64,000 bases of DNA from an uncultured Clostridia bacterium (GCA_945876435.1 CAMCOD010000003.1:1-64000), one strand, 5' to 3'; shown: positions 1 to 8,475, numbered from the stretch's first letter. Translations and numbers: made by a program. The notes: generated by a model from the sequence alone, not told the origin.

Positions 1-20
1 ATCTGGTGGAGTATAGCTTG

Positions 21-67
21 AAAAAATAAAAAAGACCGCCTCCGGGCTCCTACCCTCGAAAGCGGTC
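21..67 (-). terminator. Rho-independent terminator-like hairpin
   Basis: GACCGC (34-39) pairs with GCGGTC (62-67). Read on the minus strand, the stem is followed by TTTTTTATTTTTT. No minus-strand gene is visible to its right, so the transcript it ends is unknown. The 22-nt loop is long, so the call is moderate. Confidence 0.45.
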
Positions 68-79
68 AATGTGCGGAAA

Positions 80-134
80 ATATTGTGCGACAATATCCTC
101 CTGTAAAACATTATACAATATTGTAACATATTGT
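80..134. promoter_or_regulatory. Cluster of ATATTGT/ACAATAT half-sites
   Basis: Five copies of a 7-nt half-site lie in 55 bp before the zinc-ribbon gene. ATATTGT is at 80-86, 118-124 and 128-134, and ACAATAT is at 90-96 and 115-121. The first pair forms ATATTGT-GCG-ACAATAT and the second the palindrome TACAATATTGTA. The arrangement looks like a repressor operator array. No dedicated repressor is visible in the window. Confidence 0.4.
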
Positions 135-155
135 CAACTTAGGAGGAACAAAAAA

Positions 156-932
156 ATGAAATGTCCAAAATGCGGAACTGAACACGAAAGTAACTTCTGC
201 CCAAACTGTGGAGCCCCTGCTCATCCAGTAGCACCAGAGGCCCCTCAGCCACCTGTTGCAAAAAAGAAAAAGAAGAAAAATGGTTGTCTGACTGTCATTG
301 CTTCCTTTGCTGTTATCATGGTGATTTTGGCTGCAATCGGCTCAATGAATAGCGATAAGTCATCTGCCCCTGCTTCTACACCTTCCAATCCAGTTTCCCA
401 GAATACTCCTCAGAAAGAAGAAACCTCAACTCCCGCTCCTGTTGAGGAAGAAAAATCCGACTGGATTAAGTCTGGTATGTACAAAGTAGGCACTGATATT
501 GAAGCCGGTGAGTATGTTGTTGTGTCTGATTCTATTTCATGCTACATTGAAGTTGCCAAAGACAGCTCTGGAACCATCGACAGCATCGTAACCAACGATA
601 ATATCTCTACCCATACCTATGTTTCTTTGTCTGATGGTCAATACTTCACCGTAAAAGGCGGAAAATTTATTCCAGAAGAAAAAATGGATGCTTTTGAAGC
701 CGAAAATGGCCAACTTGGTGAGGGAAAATACAAGGTTGGTAAAGATATTCCGGCTGGTGAATATAAAGTTAAGGCGACCGGAAGCTGCTATATCGAAGTT
801 AGCACTGGGTCTAAGGGTGTACTCAATGAAATTGTAACCAATGATAATATCGAATCTGGCGCTGAGAAGTATATCACGATCAGCGATGGTCAGTATGTCA
901 CTGTTAAGCGCGGTGTTATTGTAGTTGGTTAA
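156..932 (+). CDS. Zinc-ribbon membrane protein with two tandem extracellular repeats
   Basis: The protein has 258 residues. The ORF track starts upstream, but the ATG at 156 follows AGGAGG at 141-146 and opens directly with a zinc ribbon (CPKCG..CPNCG, residues 3-21). A lysine-rich stretch and one membrane helix (about residues 45-65) follow, then a Ser/Pro/Thr/Glu-rich linker, then two copies of a domain of about 65 residues that contains YKVGxDIxAGEY and SDGQYxTVK. The topology suggests a cytosolic zinc ribbon and an outward-facing repeat region. Such proteins are common in Clostridia, but their function is not established. It lies next to the integrase, and the half-site cluster precedes it. 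Cargo of the ssrA element is the likely status. Confidence 0.75.
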   Translation: MKCPKCGTEHESNFCPNCGAPAHPVAPEAPQPPVAKKKKKKNGCLTVIASFAVIMVILAAIGSMNSDKSSAPASTPSNPVSQNTPQKEETSTPAPVEEEKSDWIKSGMYKVGTDIEAGEYVVVSDSISCYIEVAKDSSGTIDSIVTNDNISTHTYVSLSDGQYFTVKGGKFIPEEKMDAFEAENGQLGEGKYKVGKDIPAGEYKVKATGSCYIEVSTGSKGVLNEIVTNDNIESGAEKYITISDGQYVTVKRGVIVVG

Positions 933-943
933 TTTGTAAATAA

Positions 944-986
944 AAAAGCCCCCATTCCTGCGCCAACAGGAATGAGAGCCTTTTAT
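944..986. terminator. Bidirectional terminator
   Basis: CATTCCTG (953-960) and CAGGAATG (967-974) form the stem. It is flanked by an A-run on the left and TTTTAT on the right. It ends the zinc-ribbon gene. Confidence 0.7.
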
Positions 987-1093
987 CAATGCTTGCCCCA
1001 AAGATGGAACAATCACGTCGCACTTGTATTTTACCATCTTTCGGACGAGCTTGCAACCGCACACGCAAAAATTTCCGAAAGGTGGTTATTTTT

Positions 1094-2251
1094 ATGATCT
1101 GTAAAGCAAAACGCTGCGGAAAAGAAATCCCAGACGACGCCTATTTTTGCCCTTACTGCGGTAAGCAGCAGCGACCTACCAAGAAATCGACCCGCTCCGA
1201 TGGTCTGATGGAAAAGCGTGTCACCATCGATGGCAAACGCATCTCCTTCTACGGAAAAACGGAGAAAGAAATTCAGAAAAAGATGCTCGAATACTCCCAC
1301 AAGGAGGAATCCAGAAAGATTCGAGGTCAGCAGTTCGATTCCGTGCTTGAAGAATGGTGGGATATACACAGTGGCAGTCTGGCCTACACAACCGAAAAGT
1401 CTTACAAAGCCATCAGCAAGAGAATCAAGGAACACTTTGGGCAGGAAGCAGTCACAGAGATCAGCCCAATGGACTGCCAGGCATTCATTGCGCAGCTGGG
1501 CAAAAGAGGGTTCGCGTACAAAACGGTCAGCAATCATCTGATCGTTTTGAGGATGGTATTTGATTATGCTGTCCTTAATGGCATGATTCAACATAATCCC
1601 ACCTCTTCGGTGAAAATTCCAAAAGGATTGAAAGTAACAGAACGGTTGCCGGTATCAGCTGATATCTGCAAACTGATTGACAGCTCTGTGGATAAGCCTT
1701 TTGGTCTGCTGGCTTACCTTGTTCGCTACACCGGCCTGCGGCGTGGCGAAGCGCTCGCTTTGCAGGGCAAGCATTTCCTCTTTGATAAGAAGATGATTCT
1801 GGTAGAGCGTTCTGTCTATTGGGAGAACAATCGTCCAATCATCAAACTGCCGAAAACCAGAGCCGGTCTGCGCTATGCTCCGCTTCCGGACAATGTGGCT
1901 GCGAAAATCAAAGCGTTAAAGCTGAAGGATGACCAGTTGCTTTTCGCCGATCAAGATGGTAACCTGCTGACAGACTCAAAGCAGCGGGATTTGTGGTATC
2001 AATATCTGCTGTCTATCGGTCAGGCTCATTATGATCAAGATGCCCATGAATATAAGAGTAACTTTCAGCTTCACCAGCTCCGGCACAACTATGCTTCTGA
2101 TCTGTATGATCTGCGTATTGGTGAAAAGGAGATGGAGGCCTTTCTTGGTCATACAAACGCTGCATTCACACGCAAGCAATATGTTGCCCTTCGCGATCCT
2201 GCGATGCAGTCCGCTATCTCCAAGATCAATGATTTCTATACCGCCACATAA
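1094..2251 (+). CDS. Tyrosine recombinase (integrase) with N-terminal zinc ribbon
   Basis: The protein has 385 residues. The ATG at 1094 is preceded by AAAGGTGG; the longer ORF start at 989 lacks a ribosome site. It begins with a zinc ribbon (CKAKRCGKE...CPYCGKQ), followed by an AP2/arm-binding-type region, a SAM-like core-binding domain and a phage-integrase catalytic domain. The catalytic residues are visible: Arg in TGLRRGEAL, HxxR in HQLRH, His in GHT, and the nucleophile Tyr in RKQYVAL near the C terminus. It should catalyse insertion and excision at the adjacent ssrA 3' end. The N-terminal zinc ribbon is an uncommon addition and matches the ribbon on the neighbouring cargo protein. No excisionase gene is visible. 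Confidence 0.92.
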   Translation: MICKAKRCGKEIPDDAYFCPYCGKQQRPTKKSTRSDGLMEKRVTIDGKRISFYGKTEKEIQKKMLEYSHKEESRKIRGQQFDSVLEEWWDIHSGSLAYTTEKSYKAISKRIKEHFGQEAVTEISPMDCQAFIAQLGKRGFAYKTVSNHLIVLRMVFDYAVLNGMIQHNPTSSVKIPKGLKVTERLPVSADICKLIDSSVDKPFGLLAYLVRYTGLRRGEALALQGKHFLFDKKMILVERSVYWENNRPIIKLPKTRAGLRYAPLPDNVAAKIKALKLKDDQLLFADQDGNLLTDSKQRDLWYQYLLSIGQAHYDQDAHEYKSNFQLHQLRHNYASDLYDLRIGEKEMEAFLGHTNAAFTRKQYVALRDPAMQSAISKINDFYTAT

Positions 2252-2257
2252 TGGATT

Positions 2258-2282
2258 TACTACGACACTTTTACGACACTTA
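2258..2282. repeat. Tandem TACGACACTT repeats, possible integrase arm sites
   Basis: TACGACACTT occurs at 2261-2270 and again, overlapping its continuation, at 2272-2281, just after the integrase stop codon. Short direct repeats between an integrase gene and its attachment core are typical arm-type binding sites for the N-terminal domain. The assignment is inferred. Confidence 0.45.
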
Positions 2283-2334
2283 ATCGTAAAAAACAGTGAA
2301 AAACAGTTACTTTCAAACATTAGCTTAAAACGCG

Positions 2335-2382
2335 AAAAAACCGCATGAACATGGGATTTTCCCTCATTCATGCGGCTTTTTC
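2335..2382. terminator. Bidirectional terminator between integrase and ssrA
   Basis: CCGCATGAA (2341-2349) pairs with TTCATGCGG (2367-2375), with AAAAAA before and TTTTTC after. It can end both the integrase transcript (+) and the ssrA transcript (-). Confidence 0.85.
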
Positions 2383-2393
2383 ATTTTACATAT

Positions 2394-2403
2394 TCTGGTG
2401 GAG
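2394..2403. other. Predicted attachment core at the ssrA 3' end
   Basis: TCTGGTGGAG spans the end of the tmRNA (CCA plus acceptor stem) and the first element bases. An identical 10-mer lies at 2-11. Integrases that use tmRNA genes rebuild the 3' end on insertion, and the tmRNA here is intact. Confidence 0.45.
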
Positions 2404-2754
2404 GCGGCGGGAATTGAACCCGCGTCCGAAAACCAGTCCATACAAGCTTCTCCGAGTGCAGTTTGTCTATCCGCCTTTCGGCCATTCCCTCCTCACAGCG
2501 CCGGCAAACAGGCTCTGTGGTTTAGTAGCTTCTGGTACAATCCTACCTGCGAAGCTGCTCAGCAGGATCGTTCACCACTAATCGACGCCTGATCCCGGCT
2601 CGTGGTCCTTCCGGGTCAGACGGCTGCTTTAATTAAGCAGCAAGTGCAACTTTATTGTTAGCGTTTAATTTTAAAATGTTGGGGTTTAAAGAGGTCCCAC
2701 ACCTCTACTCGCTTCTCATACTTCCCGATCCCCGTCGAAAACCTTTACGCCCCC
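2396..2754 (-). ncRNA. ssrA: tmRNA (trans-translation RNA)
   Basis: This is a 359-nt one-piece tmRNA. The 5' end GGGGGCG pairs over 7 bp with CGCCUCC just before the encoded ACCA, and the T-arm GGTTCAATTCC is present. The tag reading frame (2662 down to 2633) is GCT AAC AAT AAA GTT GCA CTT GCT GCT TAA, giving the degradation tag ANNKVALAA, preceded by the usual UAAAC context. The tRNA-like 3' end is encoded with CCA. Together with SmpB, whose gene is 4 bp away, it rescues ribosomes on broken mRNA. The gene is the insertion target of the element on its 3' side. Confidence 0.97.
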
Positions 2755-2758
2755 TTAT

Positions 2759-3223
2759 TTAATGGGAACGTTCCTTCAGGGAACGCTCAATGGTACGCTT
2801 TGCGTCTTTTTTCGCCATATCGTTGCGCTTATCGTAAAGTTTTTTACCTCTGCACAAGCCAACTTCCACCTTCACGCGGGAGTTTTTAAAGTACAGAGAC
2901 AGGGGTATCAAGGTTAAGCCCTCCTGCTTCAGCGTTCCGAACAGCTTCATGATCTCTTTTTTATGCATCAGCAGACGTCGGGGCCGGATCGGATCCCGGT
3001 TGAAGATGTTTCCCTTCTCATAGGGGCTGATGTGCATCTGCTTCACATACAATTCGCCGTTTTCGATATCGCACCAGCTGTCCTTCAGGTTGACCGTACC
3101 CTGGCGCAGACTTTTTACCTCTGTGCCGAACAGCTCGATTCCTGCCTCATAGCGTTCTTCAATGAAGTAGTCATGGAATGCTTTTCGATTGCTGGCAATT
3201 TGTTTGGTTCCCGGCTGTTTCAC
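2759..3223 (-). CDS. smpB: SsrA-binding protein SmpB
   Basis: SmpB binds the tRNA-like domain of tmRNA and brings it to stalled ribosomes. The sequence shows the OB-fold with the family motifs [20 protein letters not shown] and NLKDSW, and a basic C-terminal tail ([13 protein letters not shown]) that enters the mRNA channel. The length of 154 residues is normal. The ORF track begins at a TTG at 3229, but AAAGGGGG is only one base from that codon. The GTG at 3223 sits at a proper 7-nt spacing and is preferred. It is cotranscribed with or directly upstream of ssrA, the usual arrangement. Confidence 0.96.
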   Translation of the reverse strand: MKQPGTKQIASNRKAFHDYFIEERYEAGIELFGTEVKSLRQGTVNLKDSWCDIENGELYVKQMHISPYEKGNIFNRDPIRPRRLLMHKKEIMKLFGTLKQEGLTLIPLSLYFKNSRVKVEVGLCRGKKLYDKRNDMAKKDAKRTIERSLKERSH

Positions 3224-3334
3224 GGCCAATCCCCCTTTCTGCTTCTTGTTTTTACCGATTCATCGTTTATCGTAGGGGCAGCGCAAGGACTAATATTCCC
3301 GGCAGCCGCCCTATCTGTTTCCTGTTTCTATTTT

Positions 3335-3937
3335 TTACCCAATTTCCCGTCTGCCTTCGATGGCACGGTACAACGTCACCTCATCGGCATACTCCAGATT
3401 TCCTCCTACAGGGATCCCATAGGCCAACCTGGTCACCCGGACTCCCATTGGCTTGATCAGTCGGGCAAGGTAGGTTGCGGTTGCTTCCCCCTCCACCGTC
3501 GGATTGGTAGCCATAATGACCTCCCGTACGCCGCTGTCACTGAGACGGCTCAACAGTTCCCGGATGCTCAGCTGATCGGGACCGATGCCGTTCATGGGGC
3601 TTAACAAGCCATGAAGCACATGATACAAACCGTTGTATTCCTGTGTACGCTCAATGGCCAAAACATCCTTTGGGCCCTCAACCACACAGATGATGCTACG
3701 ATCCCGTTTATCATCACTGCAAATCTGGCAGGTAGGCTGATCCGTCAGGTTCTGGCACACGGCACAGCGATGGATCTTTTCATGAGCCTCCAAAATCGTC
3801 TGCGCCAATTGTTTTGCCTTTTCCTGAGGCATATCCAGAACATAGAACGCAAGGCGCTGGGCGGATTTTTTGCCAATTCCCGGCATACGTTCAAACTGTT
3901 CGATCAACCGGGTCAAGGGTAAAACATCGTACTTCAT
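3335..3937 (-). CDS. recR: Recombination mediator RecR
   Basis: RecR works with RecO (and RecF) to load RecA on gapped DNA. The 200-residue protein has the expected order: an N-terminal helix-hairpin-helix ([13 protein letters not shown]), a C4 zinc finger (Cys58, Cys61, Cys70, Cys73), then a Toprim domain beginning near residue 80 with VVEGPKD. It follows ybaB by 8 bp in the conserved dnaX-ybaB-recR operon, so it is probably translated from that transcript. Confidence 0.97.
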   Translation of the reverse strand: MKYDVLPLTRLIEQFERMPGIGKKSAQRLAFYVLDMPQEKAKQLAQTILEAHEKIHRCAVCQNLTDQPTCQICSDDKRDRSIICVVEGPKDVLAIERTQEYNGLYHVLHGLLSPMNGIGPDQLSIRELLSRLSDSGVREVIMATNPTVEGEATATYLARLIKPMGVRVTRLAYGIPVGGNLEYADEVTLYRAIEGRREIG

Positions 3938-3945
3938 TGGTTCGA

Positions 3946-4293
3946 TTAGAACATTCCCGGGATATTCAGTCCACCGGTGATTTTCTCCATCTCAGAGGAA
4001 TTAATACCGTCAACCTTTGCGATTGCTTCGTTGATCAGCGCTTTGATCATATCCTCCAGCATCTCCACATCATCTGGGTCAACTGCTTCCGGTTTAATTT
4101 TTACAGAGAGGATCTCCCGTTTGCCGTTAATCTGGCACTCTACCATGCCGCCGGCTGCGGAAACCGTATATTCTTTGGCATTCAGCTCTTCCTGAGCCTT
4201 TTCCATCTCTTCCTGCATTTTCTGGGCCTGACGGATCATGCTCTGCATATTGCCGGCGCCGCCGCCCATACCCTGTGGAAGTCTTGCTTTCAT
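3946..4293 (-). CDS. YbaB/EbfC family nucleoid-associated protein
   Basis: This is a 115-residue dimeric DNA-binding protein of the YbaB/EbfC family, with an N-terminal Gly/Met-rich segment, a helix ([19 protein letters not shown]) and the small beta-sheet that carries the family. It sits between dnaX and recR, the arrangement conserved across Bacillota. The ribosome site AGGAGG lies a few bases before the ATG. The family coats or bends DNA, but its exact role in recombination or repair remains unclear. Confidence 0.95.
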   Translation of the reverse strand: MKARLPQGMGGGAGNMQSMIRQAQKMQEEMEKAQEELNAKEYTVSAAGGMVECQINGKREILSVKIKPEAVDPDDVEMLEDMIKALINEAIAKVDGINSSEMEKITGGLNIPGMF

Positions 4294-4368
4294 AATCTTT
4301 TCCTCCTAAAGTTTTTACGAACTGAATTTTTGTATTTATCTGTACAGGCTGCACGCCTGCTGCAAGCG

Positions 4369-5988
4369 TTATTGTGTTTCAACCGCCACTCCTGCCCGTT
4401 CCATTTGACCCAGAAGCGCTGCCATTGGATCCTTTTGTTCCTCTTTTACCGCATATTTTTCCTTGTTGAAAGGCCCCATGCGGAAATCCCGCCCACATGC
4501 CTGCTGAAAAGCCTGATGAATGGCTTTTTTTGCCTGTTCATCGCTGCGAATCAGGCTGAGGAAAAACTTGCTTTCACAGTCAATAAGCACCAAATCACCC
4601 AATTGATAAGCTTTAGAATCCGCCAGAGCGCCGCAAAGCGGACGGTTGATCCCGGAAAGCTGCTCCAGCACCTGAGCCCACGGACGGAAGGGTTCCACCT
4701 TTTCCCGTGGAATATCGGAAAGATCCACATCCATGGAAACCGGCTTTTGTTTTTCCACCGATTTTTCCTTTGGCTGTGGAGAAATCGCTTCTTCCCTGTC
4801 CGGCATTTGATTGTTTTGGCTCGCAGGCGCTTTCAACGCCAGTCCGGAAGCAAGAGCCTTCTCCAAACGATCCAGTCTGGCTTCAATGGCCTGCGCGGAA
4901 CGGTCCATTTCCGGGCTACCCATACGGATCAGCGCCATTTCCAGTTCCGTTCTCGGCTGCGAAGTCCTATTCATTCGGGACAGACAGTCCTGTAAAGCAG
5001 TCAGACAGTACAATATCTGCGGCAGACTGTAGTGGGAGGCCTGTTCTTTCAGCTTCTCCATGTCCTGTGGCAGATTCGGCACCACATCCTCAGGATTTTT
5101 CAGTGCTTTGGCCATCATCAATCCCCGATAGTGCCCGATCAGCTGTGTACACATCTTCTCGAAATCAACGGATGCCTGATGCATGGTTTCCATAACTTCC
5201 AGCATTTTTGCCGGATTCTGCTCCAACACCGCGGCAGCTAAGTCAAACAAACAATCCTGCATGGCAAGACCGGCTGCCTGTGTTACAACAGCCGCGCTGA
5301 CATGAGCTGCCGTACTGCGGCAAACATCCAGCAGAGACAAAGCGTCGCGCATCCCCCCGTCTGCAAGGCGGGCAATCAGCAAAGCTGCGTCCTCATCCAA
5401 CTGGATTTCCTCCTGCCGGCTGACCGACAGAAGATGACTCTTGATCACCTCCGGCTGGATCCGCTTAAAATCAAAGCGTTGGCAGCGGGAGAGAATGGTA
5501 GCGGGCACCTTATGCACCTCAGTGGTCGCAAGAATAAAGATCACATGCTCCGGAGGTTCCTCCAAAATCTTCAGCAGAGCGTTAAACGCCGCTGTACTGA
5601 GCATATGAGTCTCATCAATGATGTAAACCCGGTATTTGGCTTGGGAGGGGGTAAAAGCGGCCTCTTCCCGAAGCTGGCGAATATCGTCCACACCATTGTT
5701 CGAGGCGGCGTCGATCTCCACCACATCCAAAACGGAACCTTCATCAATCCCCCGGCACAGCTCACAGACGCCGCAGGGGTTTCCGTCCTTCTGATTGGGA
5801 CAGTTGACCGCCTTCGCGATAATACGGGAGCAGGTCGTCTTGCCGGTACCGCGGGAACCAGTAAACAGAAAGGCGTGACCAATGCGTCCGCTGGCAATCT
5901 CGTTTTTCAGCGTTACCGTAACCTGTTCCTGTCCAACCACCTCATCAAAGGTTTTGGAACGGTATTTTCGGTACAGGGCCTGATACAC
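4369..5988 (-). CDS. dnaX: DNA polymerase III subunit gamma/tau
   Basis: This is the clamp-loader ATPase of the replicative polymerase. The 539-residue product shows Walker A GSRGTGKT (residues 44-51), a four-Cys zinc module (CPNQKDGNPCGVCELC), the Walker B-like IIDETHML and the sensor 1 region. A variable Pro/Glu/Lys-rich linker (about 375-430) and a C-terminal tau-like domain follow. Upstream is the SRP RNA gene and downstream ybaB and recR, the classic block in Gram-positive bacteria. No frameshift sequence for a separate gamma form was identified. Confidence 0.97.
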   Translation of the reverse strand: MYQALYRKYRSKTFDEVVGQEQVTVTLKNEIASGRIGHAFLFTGSRGTGKTTCSRIIAKAVNCPNQKDGNPCGVCELCRGIDEGSVLDVVEIDAASNNGVDDIRQLREEAAFTPSQAKYRVYIIDETHMLSTAAFNALLKILEEPPEHVIFILATTEVHKVPATILSRCQRFDFKRIQPEVIKSHLLSVSRQEEIQLDEDAALLIARLADGGMRDALSLLDVCRSTAAHVSAAVVTQAAGLAMQDCLFDLAAAVLEQNPAKMLEVMETMHQASVDFEKMCTQLIGHYRGLMMAKALKNPEDVVPNLPQDMEKLKEQASHYSLPQILYCLTALQDCLSRMNRTSQPRTELEMALIRMGSPEMDRSAQAIEARLDRLEKALASGLALKAPASQNNQMPDREEAISPQPKEKSVEKQKPVSMDVDLSDIPREKVEPFRPWAQVLEQLSGINRPLCGALADSKAYQLGDLVLIDCESKFFLSLIRSDEQAKKAIHQAFQQACGRDFRMGPFNKEKYAVKEEQKDPMAALLGQMERAGVAVETQ

Positions 5989-6024
5989 ACTTCCTCACTC
6001 CCACTGGTTTTCAAGTAAAAAGCG

Positions 6025-6238
6025 AATAAAACAGATGGTAAGAAAAGAGCAGGACCACCTTTCGGTGACGCATCTGCTTGATCATACAGCCATACAGGTT
6101 GAACTGGGGCGCACAGAACGATCCGCTTAATGCTGCTCGGTTCCCCGCCTGACATGATTCACGGTGACCTGTCGCCCAGGACCCGTATAGCTGCATGGTG
6201 AAGCATACGCTGCCCTGCCCCTGCTGTCTTACCATACT
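6025..6238 (-). ncRNA. ffs: Signal recognition particle RNA
   Basis: The minus strand contains the conserved SRP domain IV loop region GTCAGGCGGGGAACCGAGCAGC. The distal ends pair: TGGTAAGA near the 5' end with TCTTACCA near the 3' end, and GCAGG with CCTGC inside. The length of about 210 nt indicates a form with the Alu-like 5' domain, as in many Bacillota. The RNA, with Ffh, targets nascent membrane proteins. It precedes dnaX, the standard position. Exact ends are estimated from the promoter and the terminal helix. Confidence 0.9.
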
Positions 6239-6243
6239 CTGAT

Positions 6244-6272
6244 ATTATAATATAAGTTTATGCAAAAGGCAA
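6244..6272 (-). promoter_or_regulatory. SigA promoter of SRP RNA
   Basis: On the minus strand, TTGCCT (6272-6267), a 17-nt spacer and TATAAT (6249-6244) form a near-consensus promoter ending about 7 nt before the SRP RNA start. Confidence 0.85.
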
Positions 6273-6365
6273 GGTCTTATTAGAAAATTTACAAGTTTGT
6301 CCGTTTTCTTCTCGGATTTTCCCTGAAAACATCTCCAAAACAGCGCAGGAAAGCCCTGTCCTTCT

Positions 6366-6941
6366 TTAAAACCGTATTTTCTCCCGCTCTGTCAGAAGCA
6401 TCTGAATCGGCACATCGTAGCGGCCATGGTGTATCTGTTCCCGTACACATTCCGAGTAGTTGATGCCCACGGTTGTTCCTTTATATTGGGAAAGAAAGCG
6501 GTCATAATAACCGCCGCCATAGCCCAACCGGTAGCCCTTTCTGTCGTTGCAGAAAGCAGGCACCACGCAGAGGCTTCCTTTCCAGTTTTTGCAGGATTCA
6601 GCGGAAGCATTCGGCTCCAAAATTCCGTACGAGCCCGGCTCCAGCTCATCCATGGAATGGATATAGAACATTTCCATCCGGTGAGTTCCCGGCACACAGC
6701 GGGGGACCACCACTTTCTTTCCATCCGCCCAGGCTCGTTCCATCAAGCGGCGCGTATCCACCTCCTGCGCTGTGGATACATAAGTGATGATGGTATGAGC
6801 CTGATGATACTGAGGCAAACGAATCAGCCGATGGAAGATCAGCCGGTCTTTTTCCCCTCTCAAAGCAGGAGACATGGCGGCACGGATGGCACGCATCTCG
6901 CTGCGAAGCTGTTTTTTGTATATGCGGAGATCTATACGCAT
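6366..6941 (-). CDS. 5-formyltetrahydrofolate cyclo-ligase
   Basis: The enzyme converts 5-formyl-THF to 5,10-methenyl-THF with ATP, returning a dead-end folate to the one-carbon pool. The 191-residue protein has the basic N-terminal region (RGEKDRLI), the TYVSTAQEVDT strand and the diagnostic GYGGGYYDRF phosphate loop at 140-149. Its start overlaps the end of the DJ-1-like gene, so the two are translationally linked. The product, methenyl-THF, is also formed by FchA of the hut operon in this window. Confidence 0.93.
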   Translation of the reverse strand: MRIDLRIYKKQLRSEMRAIRAAMSPALRGEKDRLIFHRLIRLPQYHQAHTIITYVSTAQEVDTRRLMERAWADGKKVVVPRCVPGTHRMEMFYIHSMDELEPGSYGILEPNASAESCKNWKGSLCVVPAFCNDRKGYRLGYGGGYYDRFLSQYKGTTVGINYSECVREQIHHGRYDVPIQMLLTEREKIRF

Positions 6942-7471
6942 TGGAGGGACTCCCGCAGTTCTTTTGCCGCCGCCTCACCTTTCAGTTCCGCCACCAAAGC
7001 CAGCGCAAATTCCAGCGCAACCCCGGCACCCCTGGCGGTTATGATCCGTCCATCCTTTTCTACCGCTTTTCCGGTAAATTCCGCTCCCATCTGTTCTTCT
7101 TCAAACCCTGGGAAGCAAGTGGCTTTTTTGCTTTTCAGCAGACCCTTGTGCCCCAATACGGACGGAGCCGCGCAGATTGCCCCAATCACTCCATTTTTTT
7201 CCGCGGCAGCACGCAGACCCTGTTCCACCAAGGGAGACCTGTCCAGATTGGTGGTTCCCGGCATACCACCCGGCAGAATTACCGCCTCCGCGTCAGAAAA
7301 ATCCAAGCCTTCCCCGCAGGAATCTGCCTGTATTCCAACACCGTGGGCGCCTCGGATCAGCCTTCCTCCCACTCCTACGGTCAACACTTCAACGCCAGCC
7401 CGGCGCAAAAGGTCGATTGGAGCCAAAGCCTCCATCTCCTCAAAGCCTTCTGCTAAAAAAACGTATACCAT
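6932..7471 (-). CDS. DJ-1/PfpI family protein
   Basis: The 179-residue product starts at the ATG at 7471, preceded by GGGAGGATCGTT; the ORF-track start at 7504 has no site. It opens with VYVFLAEGFEEMEA, typical of the YajL/DJ-1 branch, and carries the nucleophile-elbow cysteine in GAICAAPSVLG (about residue 100) with the acidic partner Glu near residue 12. Family members act as glyoxalase-type or protein/nucleotide deglycase-like enzymes or redox chaperones; the substrate here cannot be assigned. It overlaps the cyclo-ligase gene by 10 bp. Confidence 0.88.
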   Translation of the reverse strand: MVYVFLAEGFEEMEALAPIDLLRRAGVEVLTVGVGGRLIRGAHGVGIQADSCGEGLDFSDAEAVILPGGMPGTTNLDRSPLVEQGLRAAAEKNGVIGAICAAPSVLGHKGLLKSKKATCFPGFEEEQMGAEFTGKAVEKDGRIITARGAGVALEFALALVAELKGEAAAKELRESLQCV

Positions 7472-7551
7472 AACGATCCTCCCTTGTCTGTAACTTTCTT
7501 TCAATTCTCACTGGCTTATCACTGGCTTATCAATCGGCCGTCGATCTCTCC

Positions 7552-8475
7552 TTAATCTGCCACCAGGGACAGATAACTGTCCTTTAAGACGATTTTTCTC
7601 TCCTCATTGAGCCAGAAAATCATGGCGCTGTTCACTTTTTCTCCATTTTCCACACTTTCCCAGGTTGGCAAACAAAGGGTTATGGATTTTTCTCCCGCAA
7701 ACTCCGCCAGGAGAGACAGCGCACCTTCCCGATGTTCTTCATCACAGAGAAATTCCTTCAGAATCACACTGCCCTGCTCCCAAGGGCTTCCGCCGCCCAT
7801 GGGCCAGCAGCCCGCAATAGCCACCGGTTCACCGTCCGCTGTGATTTTGCAGAGTCCGCCGCCGTAGTAAGCAGCCTCCCGGTGGTTAAAAGCATAGTGT
7901 TCCGCTGTCCAAAGGAAGTAACCTTCGCCTTTTTTCTCCCGACAACCTTTTTCCAGCAAAGCATGGCGGATCTCCTCGTATTCTTCGCCGCTTTCCACAG
8001 GCTCCAGCTCCCAGCCGGCATCCGTATAGTCATCGACAATATCCAGCCACTGTTCCTGTTGTTCTTCCTCCACCTGAGCCTCCAGTTGGGTACAGCAGGG
8101 TTCAAAGCCCTGTTTGGCGTAGAAATCACAAAGGCTCTCTTCCGCTGGATATAATACGGCAAAGTCCTTTCCCTGCTCCCGCAGATCGGTCAAAGCCTCC
8201 CGCATCAGACGGCTGCTGTAGCCCTTTCCCCTGTATTGCGGCAGAGTGGCCACGCCATAAATATAGCTTCCTTCCCTGCACTGCTCACCATTCTGCCACC
8301 GGATCGGCAGCAAAGTCAAAACGGACACGATCTGTCCTTTCGCTTCATAAACATAGGTATCCTTCAGCGGATATTCCTCAGCCGTCAGAATATTCTGATA
8401 GCGCTGATCAGCCCCAAAGCACTGGGACCAGATATTCAGCAGACTGTCCTTATCGGCTTTTTGCGCTTGTCTCAT
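7552..8475 (-). CDS. GNAT family N-acetyltransferase
   Basis: This is a roughly 307-residue acetyltransferase. Three ATGs are in tandem (8481, 8478, 8475); the last gives a 7-nt spacing from AGGAGG and is chosen. The N-terminal half has the acetyl-CoA loop motif VATLPQYRGKGYSSRLM, followed by the FAVLYPAEESLCDFYAKQGFE strand-helix. The C-terminal half resembles the second domain of two-domain Eis-like GNAT proteins. The substrate is unknown. The downstream neighbour has a related acyltransferase fold, suggesting a pair of modifying enzymes. Confidence 0.85.
   Translation of the reverse strand: MRQAQKADKDSLLNIWSQCFGADQRYQNILTAEEYPLKDTYVYEAKGQIVSVLTLLPIRWQNGEQCREGSYIYGVATLPQYRGKGYSSRLMREALTDLREQGKDFAVLYPAEESLCDFYAKQGFEPCCTQLEAQVEEEQQEQWLDIVDDYTDAGWELEPVESGEEYEEIRHALLEKGCREKKGEGYFLWTAEHYAFNHREAAYYGGGLCKITADGEPVAIAGCWPMGGGSPWEQGSVILKEFLCDEEHREGALSLLAEFAGEKSITLCLPTWESVENGEKVNSAMIFWLNEERKIVLKDSYLSLVAD

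Larger units (their letters stand above)
2..2403. mobile_element. ssrA-integrated element (right end, perhaps complete)
   Basis: The tyrosine integrase gene at 1094-2251 runs up to the 3' end of tmRNA, a classical attachment site for integrases of this family. The 10-mer TCTGGTGGAG occurs at 2394-2403, across the tmRNA 3' end, and again at 2-11 at the extreme left of the window. If the left copy is the other attachment core, the element is only about 2.4 kb and carries two genes. If that match is chance, the element continues to the left of the window. The right boundary is well supported and the left one is not. Confidence 0.5.

Noticed and set aside
6242-6365. Possible 6S RNA beside the 5-formyl-THF cyclo-ligase gene
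   Set aside because: The 6S RNA-ygfA linkage is proteobacterial; no 6S-like extended hairpin with a central bubble is seen, and the gene is downstream of another CDS.
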